From Trebouxia sp. TZW2008 (taxonomy: Eukaryota; Chlorophyta; Trebouxiophyceae; Trebouxiales; Trebouxiaceae): a stretch of DNA of 64,000 bases. Both the position numbers and the translations under genes were made by a program. Within the stretch, counting starts at the first letter, position 1. Every line of letters starts with the position of its first letter. The stretch spans positions 183,096-247,095 of the forward strand of contig BDIU01000204.1 of assembly GCA_002118135.1 (NCBI GenBank). The letters run 5' to 3'. Shown here in pieces: positions 11,801 through 23,243 of this stretch. The notes under the pieces are model-generated. The model did no database searches. It was not told where the DNA came from and saw only the letters and a list, made by a program, of their open reading frames with translations.

Positions 11801-14800
11801 TCCCACGTATTCCTTAGCTTAGTTGTTTTGCCTGCATAGAGTACAAGGAAATTTAGAAGAAGGGAAACAATGTTTTCAACAAATGACAAGAAAGAACTTT
11901 CTCATTGGGAGCCTTCTTGGCATGCACAGTGCACTGATGAAGCATGGACATCCCTCCGTCTCAAGTGAGTCATACCTTACATTGACGAACACATGTATGC
12001 ACACATTGCTTGAGCTTGCATGAAGTCGCTCAGGGGTGCCAAGCCACATGGATGGCCAGCTCATTCATTGAGTCACTAATTTAATGCGGCTTGTCAAACG
12101 TGCTGTATCTTGGTGATATCAGTCTGGCGCAAAAGGACATGATCAGCAAATGCACAGCTTGCCAGCACCTGAGATGTCATGTTTGTTGTCAGCTTGAAAC
12201 TGTTCCTGGAAAAGGGCTTGCTTTCTGATGTTTATGCAGACACTGGACACCTTCATTCTTCACCTGCTATGCATTGGCGACTGTGCACTCTGCGGCTGCG
12301 CAAGTAGGACATCCTCACCTGCTATGTGTGGGTGACCATACAATCTGATACTGATGCTGTCAGAGTCAGAGACTGTGCCGATGGGCTGAGCAGCTAGGCC
12401 TGCTTGCTGGTAGGCCTGCACCACACTCTCTTCATCCTGCTGTGCGACCTCTAGCACCAGTCCAAGCTCCTCGGCAAACAGCTGCCCAAAGTCGCCTTCA
12501 GCTGGCTGTTGAAACGCAGATTCAGCGAGGTCCACCTGTTGGCACGAGCAAGTTGTAGTATTGGGCTCGTGTCTGACCGTAGCAAATTTGCATTGTGCTT
12601 GTTGAAAGGCTGAACTGCACATCTGGCAAATGGGATCAAACAAGGATGTACAAGCTGTTACTCTATATCTTGAGCTGATGAGACTCATGTCGTCAGCGTG
12701 CTTGCCTGTGATGGCACCATGCCTACCCCAGGCTAGCATACTGCGGCTATCAGTGGTGCAGTCAAACTGTCAAGTGGATGCAGAATGATCAAGCACACAG
12801 CAGCAGCCAACATACATGTTGCAAATGGGCGAGGCTGAGCTTGCACAAAAGGCAGCAATTGTACACACACATATTCTCATCAATGGCAGCAGGCAGCACG
12901 TGCTCACGTACAGCATGAGGGCTTACATCAACACCACAGTTGCCAGCAAAAGCCATCTCCAGCAGCACGACAGCAATGCCACCGTCACTGATGTCATGCC
13001 CTGCCGAGATCTTGCCGTCTGCAATGAGCTGTTGGGTGGTCTGGTACATTGCTTTGAGAGCAGCCACTTGCACATCTGGTGACTCGCTCCCAAGTTGGTT
13101 GTACACCTGCATGCATTGCTGACCTATGAAAGCATCCCCAAAAAGCAAAATTTGATGCATGCAGCATAAGTACAGCCACAGCAACAGTGGCTGCAGGTCT
13201 GAGCTCTGCAGAAGAAAAGGATGTTTTGGCACATAGTCAGGTTGTCATGGTTCAAGTCTGCAATCTGTCTTGTATCTTTGGATATGCAAATTATATGGTT
13301 CTAGCAGCTGTGCTCAACACATGTCTTCATGTGAAACACAAGCAGCAGAAGATGCAGAAAGCAGAACTTCTTGACAGCAGATGCTCTCCTCTTGTGCAAC
13401 TTGCTAACGAGATTTTTGAAATGCTCGATCACAAATGTTTACACAAGAATCATATGATCAGCAGTTATTGGCAGTTGTATTCTTGTGCAGTCTACCTGCC
13501 CCAGGGCAGAACCCCCCAAGCGGGTCCTAGGGCCTTTGGCCAAATCCACAAGCACCAGCCTGCCATCGCTCTTTGCCAGCTTGAGGTCTGGCGTGACTGT
13601 CTTGGTGATGTCAGGGCAGGTGACATAGGCGCTGATGACCAGGTTGCCTGGAGCCATGACAGTCTCTCCTCCTGCTGAGGCTGCCATGGACAGACTGTCC
13701 TTGCCACCATCACACGCCACCTGCCAACATCACAACTTGAGACTGAGCACAGGACATCATGCAACGAATCTGTCTACTGCAAGTCAGATTTGCATCTTTG
13801 TTTCAAAGCCTTTGAAGAGCAGGACTTTGTCTCTTCATGATCAGGGAACTGATTGACTCCAGCTGAGGAGGCGGTGGACGAGCTGTCCTTGCTGCCGTCA
13901 CACGCAACCTGTCAACATATGACACAAGCTCAGAACAAGAACAAGTCCAGAATGATCAGTCTGCCGTTGCTTTTTGCCAATTTCAGGTCTGGCGTGACTG
14001 TCTTGGTGATGTCAGAGCAGGTGACATAGGCACTGATGACCAGCTTGCCTGGAGCCATGACTGTCTCTCCTCCTGCCGAGGCTGCCATAGACAGACTGTC
14101 CTTGCCAGCATCACACGCAACCTGCCAACATTGACTCAAGCTCAGAACCACATGCCACCTGCCGTCAAGCACAGTTTGCAAAATGCTGAGCGCCATACAC
14201 GCATTTTGAGAAGCTTTGCGCATTTGGCAGACAGGCAGCAACGCACAGTTGCAGTACAATGTCAGAGCACAGCATACGCAGTGAGCAATGCTGCTACTAC
14301 CAGGTCAGTATGGGGAACAGAGATCATCTGGAAAAAAGCTTCCTGGGGCAACTGACATTCCTGACCCATGCTGGCAAAGTCACAGCCCACAGCGTCAAGC
14401 CCCGCAGTTTGCTAGCTGCCTGACAGGTTTGGGGCATTGCACCAACGTTTAAAAGCAAAAATGCGACAGCAAACGCTTTTCATGCTGAAGCAAATACTCA
14501 CCCAAATTCAGTTGAGCCCTTCTTACCTGAAGCTCTACCATAGCCTCTCTGAGGGCTGTGGCCGCCTCATACATGGCAACCCCCTCAGACCCCATTTTGG
14601 CAGCATACATCCAGTTGACTGACGCCTTGATGTCCGCCAATCCAGTAGACTGAGCCCACACCAGGTTGGTGAGGGCCTCCCCTAGGGCTAAGCGGGCCAT
14701 AGCCCCTGGGTTGATGAGGCCCTTCAGGGGCTGTTCCCCAATGGCTGTTGCTGCTCCTGTCAGGCTGAAGTGGCTTTGGGCAGTGACTGCCACATTTGAG

Positions 14801-17800
14801 ATGGGCAGCTGCAACGGCCCAACACACTGCTGCTGTGCAACAAGACCTGCACAGGCCAGACAAGAAGATCAGCATTGGGTTGATAAGACCCTGCAAAGGC
14901 TGTTCCTCGATAGCTGTTGCTGCCCCTGTCAGGCTGAAGTGGCTTTGAGCCATGGCTGCCACATCTGAGATGGGCAGCTGCAGTGGCCCAACACACTGCT
15001 GCTGAGCAACATGACCTGCACCAGACAAGAGGCAAAGAGCATCAGCAGATCAGCATGAAGAGGTCATTGCTCTAGGGTCGGTGAGGCCCTTCAGGGGCTG
15101 TTTCCCAATAGCTGTTGCTGCCCCTGTCAGGCTGAAGTTTGAGTCATAGTTGCCACATCTAAAATGGGCAGCTGCAGTGGCCCAACACACTGCTGCTGAG
15201 CAACAAGACCTGCACCAGACAAGAGGCAATGAGCATCAGCAGATCAGCATGAAGGGGCCATTGCTCTCAGGTTGATGAGGCCCTTCAGGGGCTATTTCCC
15301 AATAGCTGTTGCTGCCCCTGTCAGTCAGGCTGAAATGACTCTGAGCCATGACTGCCACATTTGAGTTGGGCAGTTGCAAGGGGCCAACAAACTGCTGCTG
15401 GGCAGCAAGACCTGCGCAGGATAGGAGGAAATGAGCATCAGCAGATCAGCATGAATGAGCCATTTCTTCAGGGGCTGTTGCTGCCCCCGTCAAGCTGAAC
15501 TGGCTTTGAGACATAGCTGCTACATGTGAGACAGGCAGCTGCAAGGGACCAACACACCCCTGCGGCGCGATAACACTGGCACCAGACAAGAGGGAGTGAG
15601 AACTCAAGACAAATTTGCTGAACAATAGGACCCCTGCAAGACAGTGGTGCAGCTGCAAAAGCCCAATATCCTACTGCTGGACAACAAGACCTGCATCAAT
15701 GAATGTGAACAAGATGCCGATCAGCATGGGCTGTTCAGACTTTTTAGGGCTGGAGTGTGTGCCAACACACATCATAGGTAGCCCACTTTCATTGGCAGAA
15801 CTTGCAGGACACCATGTGAAGCGCAAAACTACCGCGCAGTCAAGTGCAACAGCATGGCATCCAAACACAGACAACAATGACAAGGCAGACAGTTGCATAC
15901 AAAGCACAGGTGCTTGTGGGTCAACAGACCTGTGACACATCTGTCCACTTTGGTGGTCAGAAAGCGCTTGGAGTGCACAGATGGCAGGCTCAGCACCTTC
16001 TGCAAAGCATCCATGGCTCCTGTCTTGCTTCCTGTCACCTCTGCAGGCAGCAAGCACACAGCTCATGCTTTGCCAGACTTGCACACCTACCAGCGGCAAA
16101 ACCTGTCTTATGCAGCCAGACCCAAGCTCATTTTGTGAAAAATATAACTCCTAGCTGTGAAAGATGCAGTTGCTGGAACAGAAGTTGTACTGAGCAGTTG
16201 TTCTGCACCGTCGATTGACCATTCAATTGGTGACCACCGCACATGCAAATGACCAATGCCACAATGCACTAAAAGTGCAGATGCAGAATACAAAATGGGA
16301 TTGCCTTCGCAGCAGTGAGTCTTGTAGAGGAATTCTTGTCAGAGTGAGCGATAACATATTGGCACATGCTATGCGCTTGCAAATAACAAGTCTTGCAAAT
16401 TTCTCAGGGCTCAAGTACAAGGTAAACAAATGGGTGTAAACGACTTGCTTGCAGCAGTGCACAGCAAGAAGTGGCACCTTTGGGCAGCTGGCAGGGAGCC
16501 AGCTGGGGCTGAGAGCGATTAAAACTGTAGGTCTTGCGGGGCATGTCTCCCAGCACCTTCTCCAGGTCCAGGTCCACAGGCACAGGATCACCCGGAGCCT
16601 GATTCTTGTCCTTCAGTACAATCTTGCCGCTGCCATCAATGGTGCCAATCACCTAACGTACCACATAGCACTGACCTCCTCAATCCAAAGGTAAAGGATA
16701 TGAAGCATTATGCTCATGCCACAAGCTGAGTTGGCTTTGATGCGTGGTGTCGGCACTGTCTACGCTGATCGTTGAGGCACCAGGGAATGGCCTGAGATGT
16801 GGGTGCATCAGCCATACGTGGTGACAGCTTGGCAGGGCAAGGAGTCAGGTGGGGGGCTGAGATGCAGTGCACTTATGGCCACTCATGGCCACTTGCACCT
16901 GGAAATGCTGAGCGCACGGAACACTGTCGCTTGAGTGCTGCTCACATGGTCTGGGGACTTGTGTTGTTAGTCTGCTGACTGCTGTAAGCATGACTGTAAG
17001 CATAGATGTCAAGTCTGGATGCACAGCATGAAAGTCAGCTTGCCTGCATGTTGCAGCGCTCTCTCTTGCACACTTCCTCCAGCAGTCCACGAGCCTCCGG
17101 CTTGATCAGCAGTGCATCATTCTCCTGGTACTCAGCCCCCCAAATCTCCAGCACACTCATGGTCTCATCTCCTAGCTTAATAGCCCTGATGTCAATTTCA
17201 GCACCCAAGGGGTAGATGATCTCCTTGACCACATTGCAGTTGCCGCCGGCACCTTGATCATGAATTTGCTGAATTGGATTGTTGGGGCCTAACTCCACAC
17301 AGGCCCGCACAACCCGCCACAGCTTGTTTGACATCTCTGCGTCCCCCCTCTGCAATGAACTAAGACTGCTCAAGGGGGCTACAATCTCCAGAATTGCATG
17401 ATGGATCTGCTGAATTGGGTTGTTGGGGCCTATCTCAACGCAGGCACACACAGCCCGCCACAGCTTGTTTGACATCTCTGTGTCCCCCCTCTGTAGTATA
17501 ACAAGACTGCTCAAGGGGTCTGCAATACAGCAGACTTGCATGATCTGCTGAATTCAGTTGTTGGGCCCTAACTCAACGCTGGCACACACAGCCTGCAACA
17601 GCTTGTTTGACATCTCTGCGTTCCCCCTCCTGTAGTGTAACAAGACTGCTCAAGGGGTCTGCAATACAGCAGACTTGCCAGGGTCTGCTAAATTGGGTTA
17701 GGCTGTCCTAACTCATGCAGGCACGCACCACCCGCCACAGCTTATTGGACATCTCTGCGTCTTGCCGCTGCAATGGAGCAAAACATCGTCAGGATTCTGT

Positions 17801-20800
17801 GACACTGCACTTTTGCATGACGTCTGCAGAGGAATTGTCTGTGCAGCAGTCAATGTTTACATGGCATTTCTGGCACAACTGCATCATGATGACAACTGGA
17901 ATGAATTTGCACACATGACCTGACCTTTTTGTCTGTTCAGAAAGACTTTGCGGCCAAACTGCATCACATCAGCATTACACACTGCTGCAGTGCAACAGTA
18001 TCAGTGCTTTGCTTCCTGAAGCCATGGTCACCTCTTCGTTGTGCAATCGTGCTGCTGCAGTTTGGTTGTTATTGAAGCACCAGAAGTTTGGACGGCTGAC
18101 CTGTACAGCATTAAAGTCCAGTTCAGCCCTGGATGAGCCGCCACTGGGTACACTGGAAGCAGCCCCGCCCCCCATGCCAATCCTGTAGGCTGGGCCGCCA
18201 ATCTTGATGACCAGCATGCCCACCTCAGGTGGGTACTTCTCCAAATGCTGGTGGTCAATCTGACCGATGCCGCCACTGCAAAGCACCATATGTCATGTAT
18301 TAGCATGCTAACATGCTACAGGGATGAGTGGTGGTTGCAGGAATCTGTTGGCAGGTTGTGTCACAACAAGCATGCCTATGTCAGGTGCAAACTTCTCTGA
18401 GGGCTGGTGATCAATGTGACCAATGCCCCGACTGCAACGCACCACATCTGATGACCAGCAAAACCACCTCAGGCAGCTACTTCTCCAGGTGCTGATGATC
18501 AATCTGGCCAATGCCGCCACTGCAAAGCACCAAAAGTGAGGGTCATAGCATGCAGGTATGAATGGTTATTTCGCAGGACTTCTCTGTTTGCCCCAATATT
18601 TGATGGATGTATAGTTGTTGCCATTGTGTGGCAAAGCAAGCCACCTTGTTGGCTGGCTGAAGCATGTACAACACTACTGCAAAAACCTTTTTCTTGTTCT
18701 TATGTGACCATGACATGACGTGACTTGATATGGGCCGGTGCACCTGAACATGATGGGCTTGATCCACTCCCTCCTGCTTTCGTCAGGCAGCCGCATGCCA
18801 AAGGTGCGCATATAGCCAGCAATCAGGGGCTCCCCAAACTTGTTGCCATAGTCAGAGGCGCCGTTGCTAGCATCAATCAGGATCTGAAGCGGCGAGGCCA
18901 GATTGGCTGGGTACACTGCTGTAGAGTCTTCCCAGGACTGAGGGGACTTGTCCAACAGGAGGTTGCCAACACAGTAGCCGGCTGTGGCTGCACCCATGAT
19001 GGAGCCTGTGCCTGTTGCGTGAGTGTCTCTGATGCGGCCTCCTGCCCCAGTTTCTGCCCCTGCAAGAGGTAACAAAGGCACATCATCCATCTACTACAGG
19101 GGTAGACACGATTGGCTGTGGCTGCCCCCATGATGGAGCCTGTGCCGGTCGCATGGTTGTCTCTGATGCGGCCTCCTGCCCCTGTCTCAGCTCCTGCGTA
19201 TGGCAATGTACGGATGGCAGCTTTGCACAACCAAGTAAGGGGCAAGGGAGACATTCATGCTTGTTGCATGACTGTGTCTCACCCCTGGTCATGTTGTTGC
19301 TCTCATGTATGAGACAGTCAGCAAGCTTGCTCTGGCAAGCGTCATGTGATTGTGCAACAGCTGATGTGCACAGGTGACAAACAAACACAATGACTGCTCT
19401 GAGCACTTGACATATCAGAAATGAATGTTGAAGAGTCCTGAGGGCAGGCAGCCATGGCACACATTGTTCAAAACAATGCTGCAAGCAAAATCTGCAACTA
19501 ATCCTGCAGAACAGCTTGTCAAGCACAGCAACTGATGTTTGCAGCGTACCTGGGTAAGGCGCAACAGCACAAGGGAAGTTGTGGGTTTCAGCTGTGAGCA
19601 GGATATCCCAGTCCCTGTCCTGAGGGGCAAGGGCTGCAGGGCCCGCTTCAGTCAAGGGCAGGATAGGTTTTGTCTTGAATCCCCTGCATGTGACCTGTCA
19701 ATGTCAAATGGTGTCAACATCGCAATGTGCTAAACTGGGCACATCGTCAGGCATCCCAATGGCATCAGAGAAGGTTTGCATCTTGGTCAGCAGAGTGAGT
19801 AGGAGCTAGGGAGGTGATGGCACGCATCTCATAGCTGAGGAATTGTCCTTGAAACCAATTACAGAGTTGCCCGGGTTCGCTGACAAGATGGACTTCATGA
19901 CCTTTGAAAGGCTCTCAGGCTGAGGCTGCCCATCTTTGACAATGCTGGCACCAAAGAACCAAGAGAAATTGTGGCAGTTGCTGATGACTTACAACAGGAG
20001 CTAACGGAGCATCAGGACACATCTGATAGCTGAAGAGTTGTCCTTGAATCCAATGACTGACAATCTCAGGTTGGCTGACAACATGGACTTCGTGACCCTG
20101 AAAAGGCTCTTAGGCTGAGGCTGTCCGTCAATGACAATGTTGGCCTAAAGCACCAGTGCTGTTCTGATTGCCACAGGAGCTAGGGAGGCATCAGGACACA
20201 CCTGATAGCTGAGGAGTTGTCCTTGAATCCAATCACTGAGTTCCCCGGGTTGGCTGACAAGGTGGACTTCATGACCTTCATGAGGCTCTCAGGCTGAGGC
20301 TGTCCATTAATGACAATGTTGGCGCCAAAGAACCAGTGCCGGCTGTGTTCGCTGTTGCTCTGTGCCATGTCAAACAGCTCAACGCTTGTGGGATCCCTCT
20401 TCAGGTCGTCTTGGAACAGCGCTGTGTAGTACTTGAGGTCCCACTCGTCAAAGGCAAGACCGAGCTCCTGCAGTGATTAAGCATGCTGCAGATGTGCAGG
20501 TGTGTTTGTATGCATTGTGAGTTGCTACAGACAGCATTGCCAAAGGTACAGGACAGCTTCTATGTCAAAGCAGGCACCGTCTGAGGAGGTGTGCGCAGCA
20601 TGGCTCAGTGTCTGTGATATGTAGCATGCAGTGCATGCTTGATAGCTGACCGAGATATGTATGGTGCCACAGTCACCAGTGTGTGACACAACACCCCAAC
20701 GCTATATATGGGCTAGCAGATACCTTCATATATGCTGTGAATTCTGAAATTTCATCATAGCAAGCAATCTTGCCGTGAAGGTAGCATAGGGGGGCAGGAA

Positions 20801-22204
20801 TCATGCTGACAGAAACTTCTGGGAGTGTCACAGTCTTCCTGCTATGCAGTGTGAATTGGCCTGCATAACTTGTCTTGCATGTGATGCAGCATGCAAGAAG
20901 CAACTCAAGACTCTGATGCAACAACACACTGTTGCAAAGCCCAATGCATGAAATGCAGCGGCTGAGGCAGACCTCATTGATTTGCTGAAGAGCTGCAGCG
21001 CCCTGAGCCATGACAGGGACAGTGAAGACTGGTGTGGGCACAGTGTCAGTCCTGAAGGACTGCAGTGGGGCAGGGTACACCTGCTCTGTCATCCTGTCAT
21101 GCACCTGCACCACAACAAGCTCAGCTGGACTTCAGGTCACTGACTAACCGCCTCCAAGTGATGTGCCAGACTTTACCCTTGATTTTGTCAGATGAGAGTG
21201 TTGAATCCCCGCTTGAGGTGAGCAACTGCAGCACAACCGTATGCAGCAGTTGCTCAAAGCAGGATTGCTGTGCAAGTCTTTGCAGCTTATCACTCAGATC
21301 AGGCATAACACATACCAGGTATCAGTGTACATCATACATGCAGCACACCTGAGAAGCCGCCTTGCCAGCAGATGTGCTGGCTGCATCCTGACATGCTTGA
21401 GTACTGACGCAAGACACTTTGTCCAATGAATTAGTTTGACCAGGTGACCAGTGCACGCTGTCACCATAAAGCATCAGACGCACAGGCTGACAGGAACTAT
21501 GATGCTAGGCGTGACACCACTGAGCTGACGCGCCATGCCTTCTTGCTACAGGATGTTCAGTGTCCAGCAGTCTTACCAAGCTGGCAAACTCCAGCTGCTG
21601 CTGCTGTGAGACAGGCCGACTGGACTGCAGCTGGTATCTGATGGATTTTTCCATTCTGGTAACTTTGCTGAGGCCACAGCTGTGGCAGATGGATACAGCA
21701 TTGGCTGACCAGGCTGTAGAGAAGCTCATGCGAGGGCCCACCTCCACCACAGCTGTGGTGTCAGTCTGCTTACTGAACTGGGTTGCAGCCGCTGTCAGCT
21801 CTGGCTCAAACGTCTCAGTCAACAGCCTGAATGTGGACAGCTGTTGGCTGCGTGTCACGACTGCACCGCGTGCAACATGGTTTGCTGTGCTTACATCAGC
21901 AGTCAACACGAGGCAGATCAGCTCAAGCAGTCACACCATAGACTGTCTAAAACACCTTGCTCAGCGGCACGGTTGGTCAATGCGTCAACATGGCACAGTG
22001 AAGAGCCTGTCACACTGCATGCAAGTGTTTCCAAGAAATGCACAAGCACGCCATGCAAGGCAGACTGAGGGTCATGAGAACTGCATACCATATCAAGGTG
22101 GAGGCTTCGTCATCTGCCAGAGGGGACTCAAAGGCAATGTTGAAGCACTACAAGACAAAGAATGCGCTGGGATGACGTCCTGCTCATAGTGACAGCAGTG
22201 ACAG

Positions 22205-22239
<35 letters not shown>

Positions 22240-22862
22240 GCAGCAGCAGTAGCGCAATTGACGGTGATCATACCAGCTCGGCATCTACAGCTTGTATATC
22301 TGAACTGACAGTCTGCTGGACCTGTGGGCATGCATTCAAAAGCACTCAGTATAACTCACAAAGTGAGGAGTATCAAGCATGATCACAGACAGCATTGGTA
22401 CAAGCACTGTCTGTCATACCTTATGCAGCAGCGTAGTTGCAGCAGACTTTGACAAGCCTGGGTATCTGTACAGCTGTACAACTTCCTTAGCCTCTGACAA
22501 GACATGAGCTGCTGATTGCTTATGTGTTGGGACCTGCAGGATTGAGCTGTAAGCAAGCTCACGGGCAGTGGTTCAACACACAGATATGTTACAACGCTTA
22601 CCTCTTGCGAGGACACTGCTGCAACAGGTCTCAGGGACTGTCTTTGCCTTCTGCAACCTTTGCAGACTGTACCACAGCAAAAACTTTTCAGGTTCAAGCA
22701 TCTGATGCATGTTCGAACATGTGTTTGAGCTAGACCTGAAACTTGTGTAGGCTTTGCAGCTGTCCGAGGAAGCAGTATCGGCCATCCTGCTGATTGAACG
22801 GAAGGGGAGAGTCTGCGATTGCCGAGACCGCGCTTCAACAAGCAATGTTTGCAATACAGCAT
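8813..22862 (-). CDS. PURL: Phosphoribosylformylglycinamidine synthase (PurL/PFAS), large single-chain form
   Basis: Catalyses the glutamine-dependent FGAR to FGAM step of purine synthesis. Reading the minus strand: ATG at 22862; exon 22602-22862 looks like an organelle presequence (basic, Ser/Thr/Ala-rich, about 87 residues); exon 22420-22533 carries the N-terminal YRYPGLSKSA segment. Then follow VVEVGPRMSFSTAWSANAV (about 21700), SNSEHSRHWFFGAN and DNSSAIR (20200-20468), TAETHNFPCAVAPYP (19550-19650), GAGGRIRDTHATGTGSI (19050), SGGIGQIDH (18280), RGDAEMSNKLWR (17340), TTKVDRCVTG (15930), QQCVGPLQLP (14850), DGGKDSLSMAASAGGE (13710) and GHDISDGG (12990). The C-terminal glutaminase domain has GVCNGCQL, with the nucleophilic Cys (9890), and PHPERCF (8950). 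The introns after exons 10861-11014 and 10122-10239 use GC donors. Exon order and catalytic residues are complete. Introns carry many exon-border copies. The exact border of the exon near 21900 is unresolved. Confidence 0.93.
10310..10375 (-). repeat. Acceptor-side copy of PurL exon 10122-10239
   Basis: Repeats the start of the exon encoding GVIFVGGFSYADVL (core gcacatcagcatagctgaag on +). It lies upstream of the exon in the transcript sense. Confidence 0.75.
10570..10740 (-). repeat. Two donor-side copies of PurL exon 10861-11014
   Basis: Fragments near 10583-10630 and 10673-10738 repeat the exon end (DLLNGRASLDSFQ segment) with its GC donor. On + this reads cttgccttgaaagg or cttgccttggaagg. 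They lie downstream of the exon in the transcript sense. Confidence 0.8.
11095..11370 (-). repeat. Two to three acceptor-side copies of PurL exon 10861-11014
   Basis: On the minus strand the acceptor plus ASGKVRVAV[V/I] coding start recurs at about 11180 and 11315, and partly near 11240. The intact copy starts at 11014. The copy near 11180 still reads EEGSNGDG before it breaks down. Confidence 0.85.
13858..14130 (-). repeat. Two acceptor-side copies of PurL exon ~13496-13722
   Basis: A short copy (13858-13915) and a long copy (about 13940-14130) repeat the VACDGGKDSLSMAASAGGE exon upstream of the intact one. The long copy stays open through LAKSNGRL and then diverges. Confidence 0.85.
14870..15695 (-). 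repeat. Array of five acceptor-side copies of PurL exon ~14535-14853
   Basis: The segment encoding LVAQQQCVGPLQLPISDVA plus its acceptor is repeated. Taking the caagacctgca core on +, it occurs at 14841 (functional exon), 15010, 15204, 15406, about 15572 and 15685. Spacing is 113-202 bases. Decay increases with distance from the true exon, and the last copy is barely recognisable. Confidence 0.9.
17360..17790 (-). repeat. Three acceptor-side copies of PurL exon ~17040-17352
   Basis: The RGDAEMSNKLWRVVRACVELG segment is repeated at regular intervals. The gcttgtttgacatctctg core on + starts at 17332 (functional), 17463, 17601 and 17740 (decayed form). Spacing is 131, 138 and 139 bases. Confidence 0.9.
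18350..18535 (-). repeat. Two acceptor-side copies of PurL exon ~18110-18285
   Basis: Copies of the GGIGQIDHQHLEKYPPEVG segment with the acceptor region lie upstream of the intact exon in the transcript sense. Their cores are near 18422 and 18510, compared with 18266 in the real exon. Confidence 0.85.
19095..19200 (-). repeat. Acceptor-side copy of PurL exon ~18735-19061
   Basis: About 100 bases repeat the exon start (GAETGAGGRIRDNHATGTGS) almost perfectly, one Thr to Asn change included, then break off. The intact copy runs on into AGYCVGNLLLDKSPQSWED. Confidence 0.9.
19830..20165 (-). repeat. Two donor-side copies of PurL exon 20200-20468
   Basis: Copies of the exon end (IVINGQPQPESLMKVMKSTL through DNSSAI plus donor) lie downstream of the exon in the transcript sense. 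Equivalent positions are 20216 (real), 20036 and 19842, a spacing of 180 and 194 bases. Both copies carry substitutions that damage the frame. Confidence 0.9.
22206..22252. repeat. CAG microsatellite
   Basis: An uninterrupted run of about eleven CAG units, followed by CGG and three more CAG units. It lies in a PurL intron (between 21910 and 22420), so it is not expected to encode polyglutamine. Confidence 0.95.
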
Positions 22863-23243
22863 ATTGGACACCAATGGCTAAAAGCTTACCGATGAGCGAG
22901 CCCCCCTAAGGTTCCGGAAAACCTGACCGTCTGCATATCGGTCGTCTGGACGTGACTCTGAAGGTTGCACCTCAGTCAGCTCGTATCAAGCAATGATGCA
23001 TCTCTGCACTTTCAGCGAGATGCGCTTGTCATTAGACACTGACGTTGCGCTGACCAAAGCAAGCCGAAGCTGACCAGCGTCCGGCACTTGCTTGAATGTC
23101 ACGGCGGCATGCTGGCTCCGGATCCAAATATTTGAACGAGAGCAAAAGCCAAGCTTGGCATTGCTCTAGTTGCCGAATGTTATCTGCCTTCGCGGAGTTG
23201 ACCTGATTGTTGCCATAGATTGAAGTTGACAGGACAGTTAGCA
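22863..23243. promoter_or_regulatory. Shared upstream region of PurL (-) and HAUS1-like gene (+)
   Basis: 381 bases separate the two start codons, which point away from each other. I see no clear TATA element. A bidirectional promoter is inferred from geometry only. Confidence 0.4.

Noticed and set aside
19735..19800. Possible extra PurL exon reading TKMQTFSDAIGMPDDVP on the minus strand
   Set aside because: I do not recall such a segment between DNSSAIR and TAETHNFP in this family, and no clean splice pair was found; left unassigned.
1..20468. Tandem whole-gene duplications or processed pseudogenes of VPS18 and PurL
   Set aside because: Copies are limited to one exon border each, stay in gene order and keep intron bases, so they are local junction duplications and not gene copies or retrocopies.
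21505..22189. Long plus-strand open frame of about 209 codons
   Set aside because: It is antisense to the PurL exon encoding VEVGPRMSFSTAWSANAV and has no features of its own.
22206..22252. Polyglutamine tract
   Set aside because: The CAG run lies in a PurL intron, and no exon covers it on either strand.
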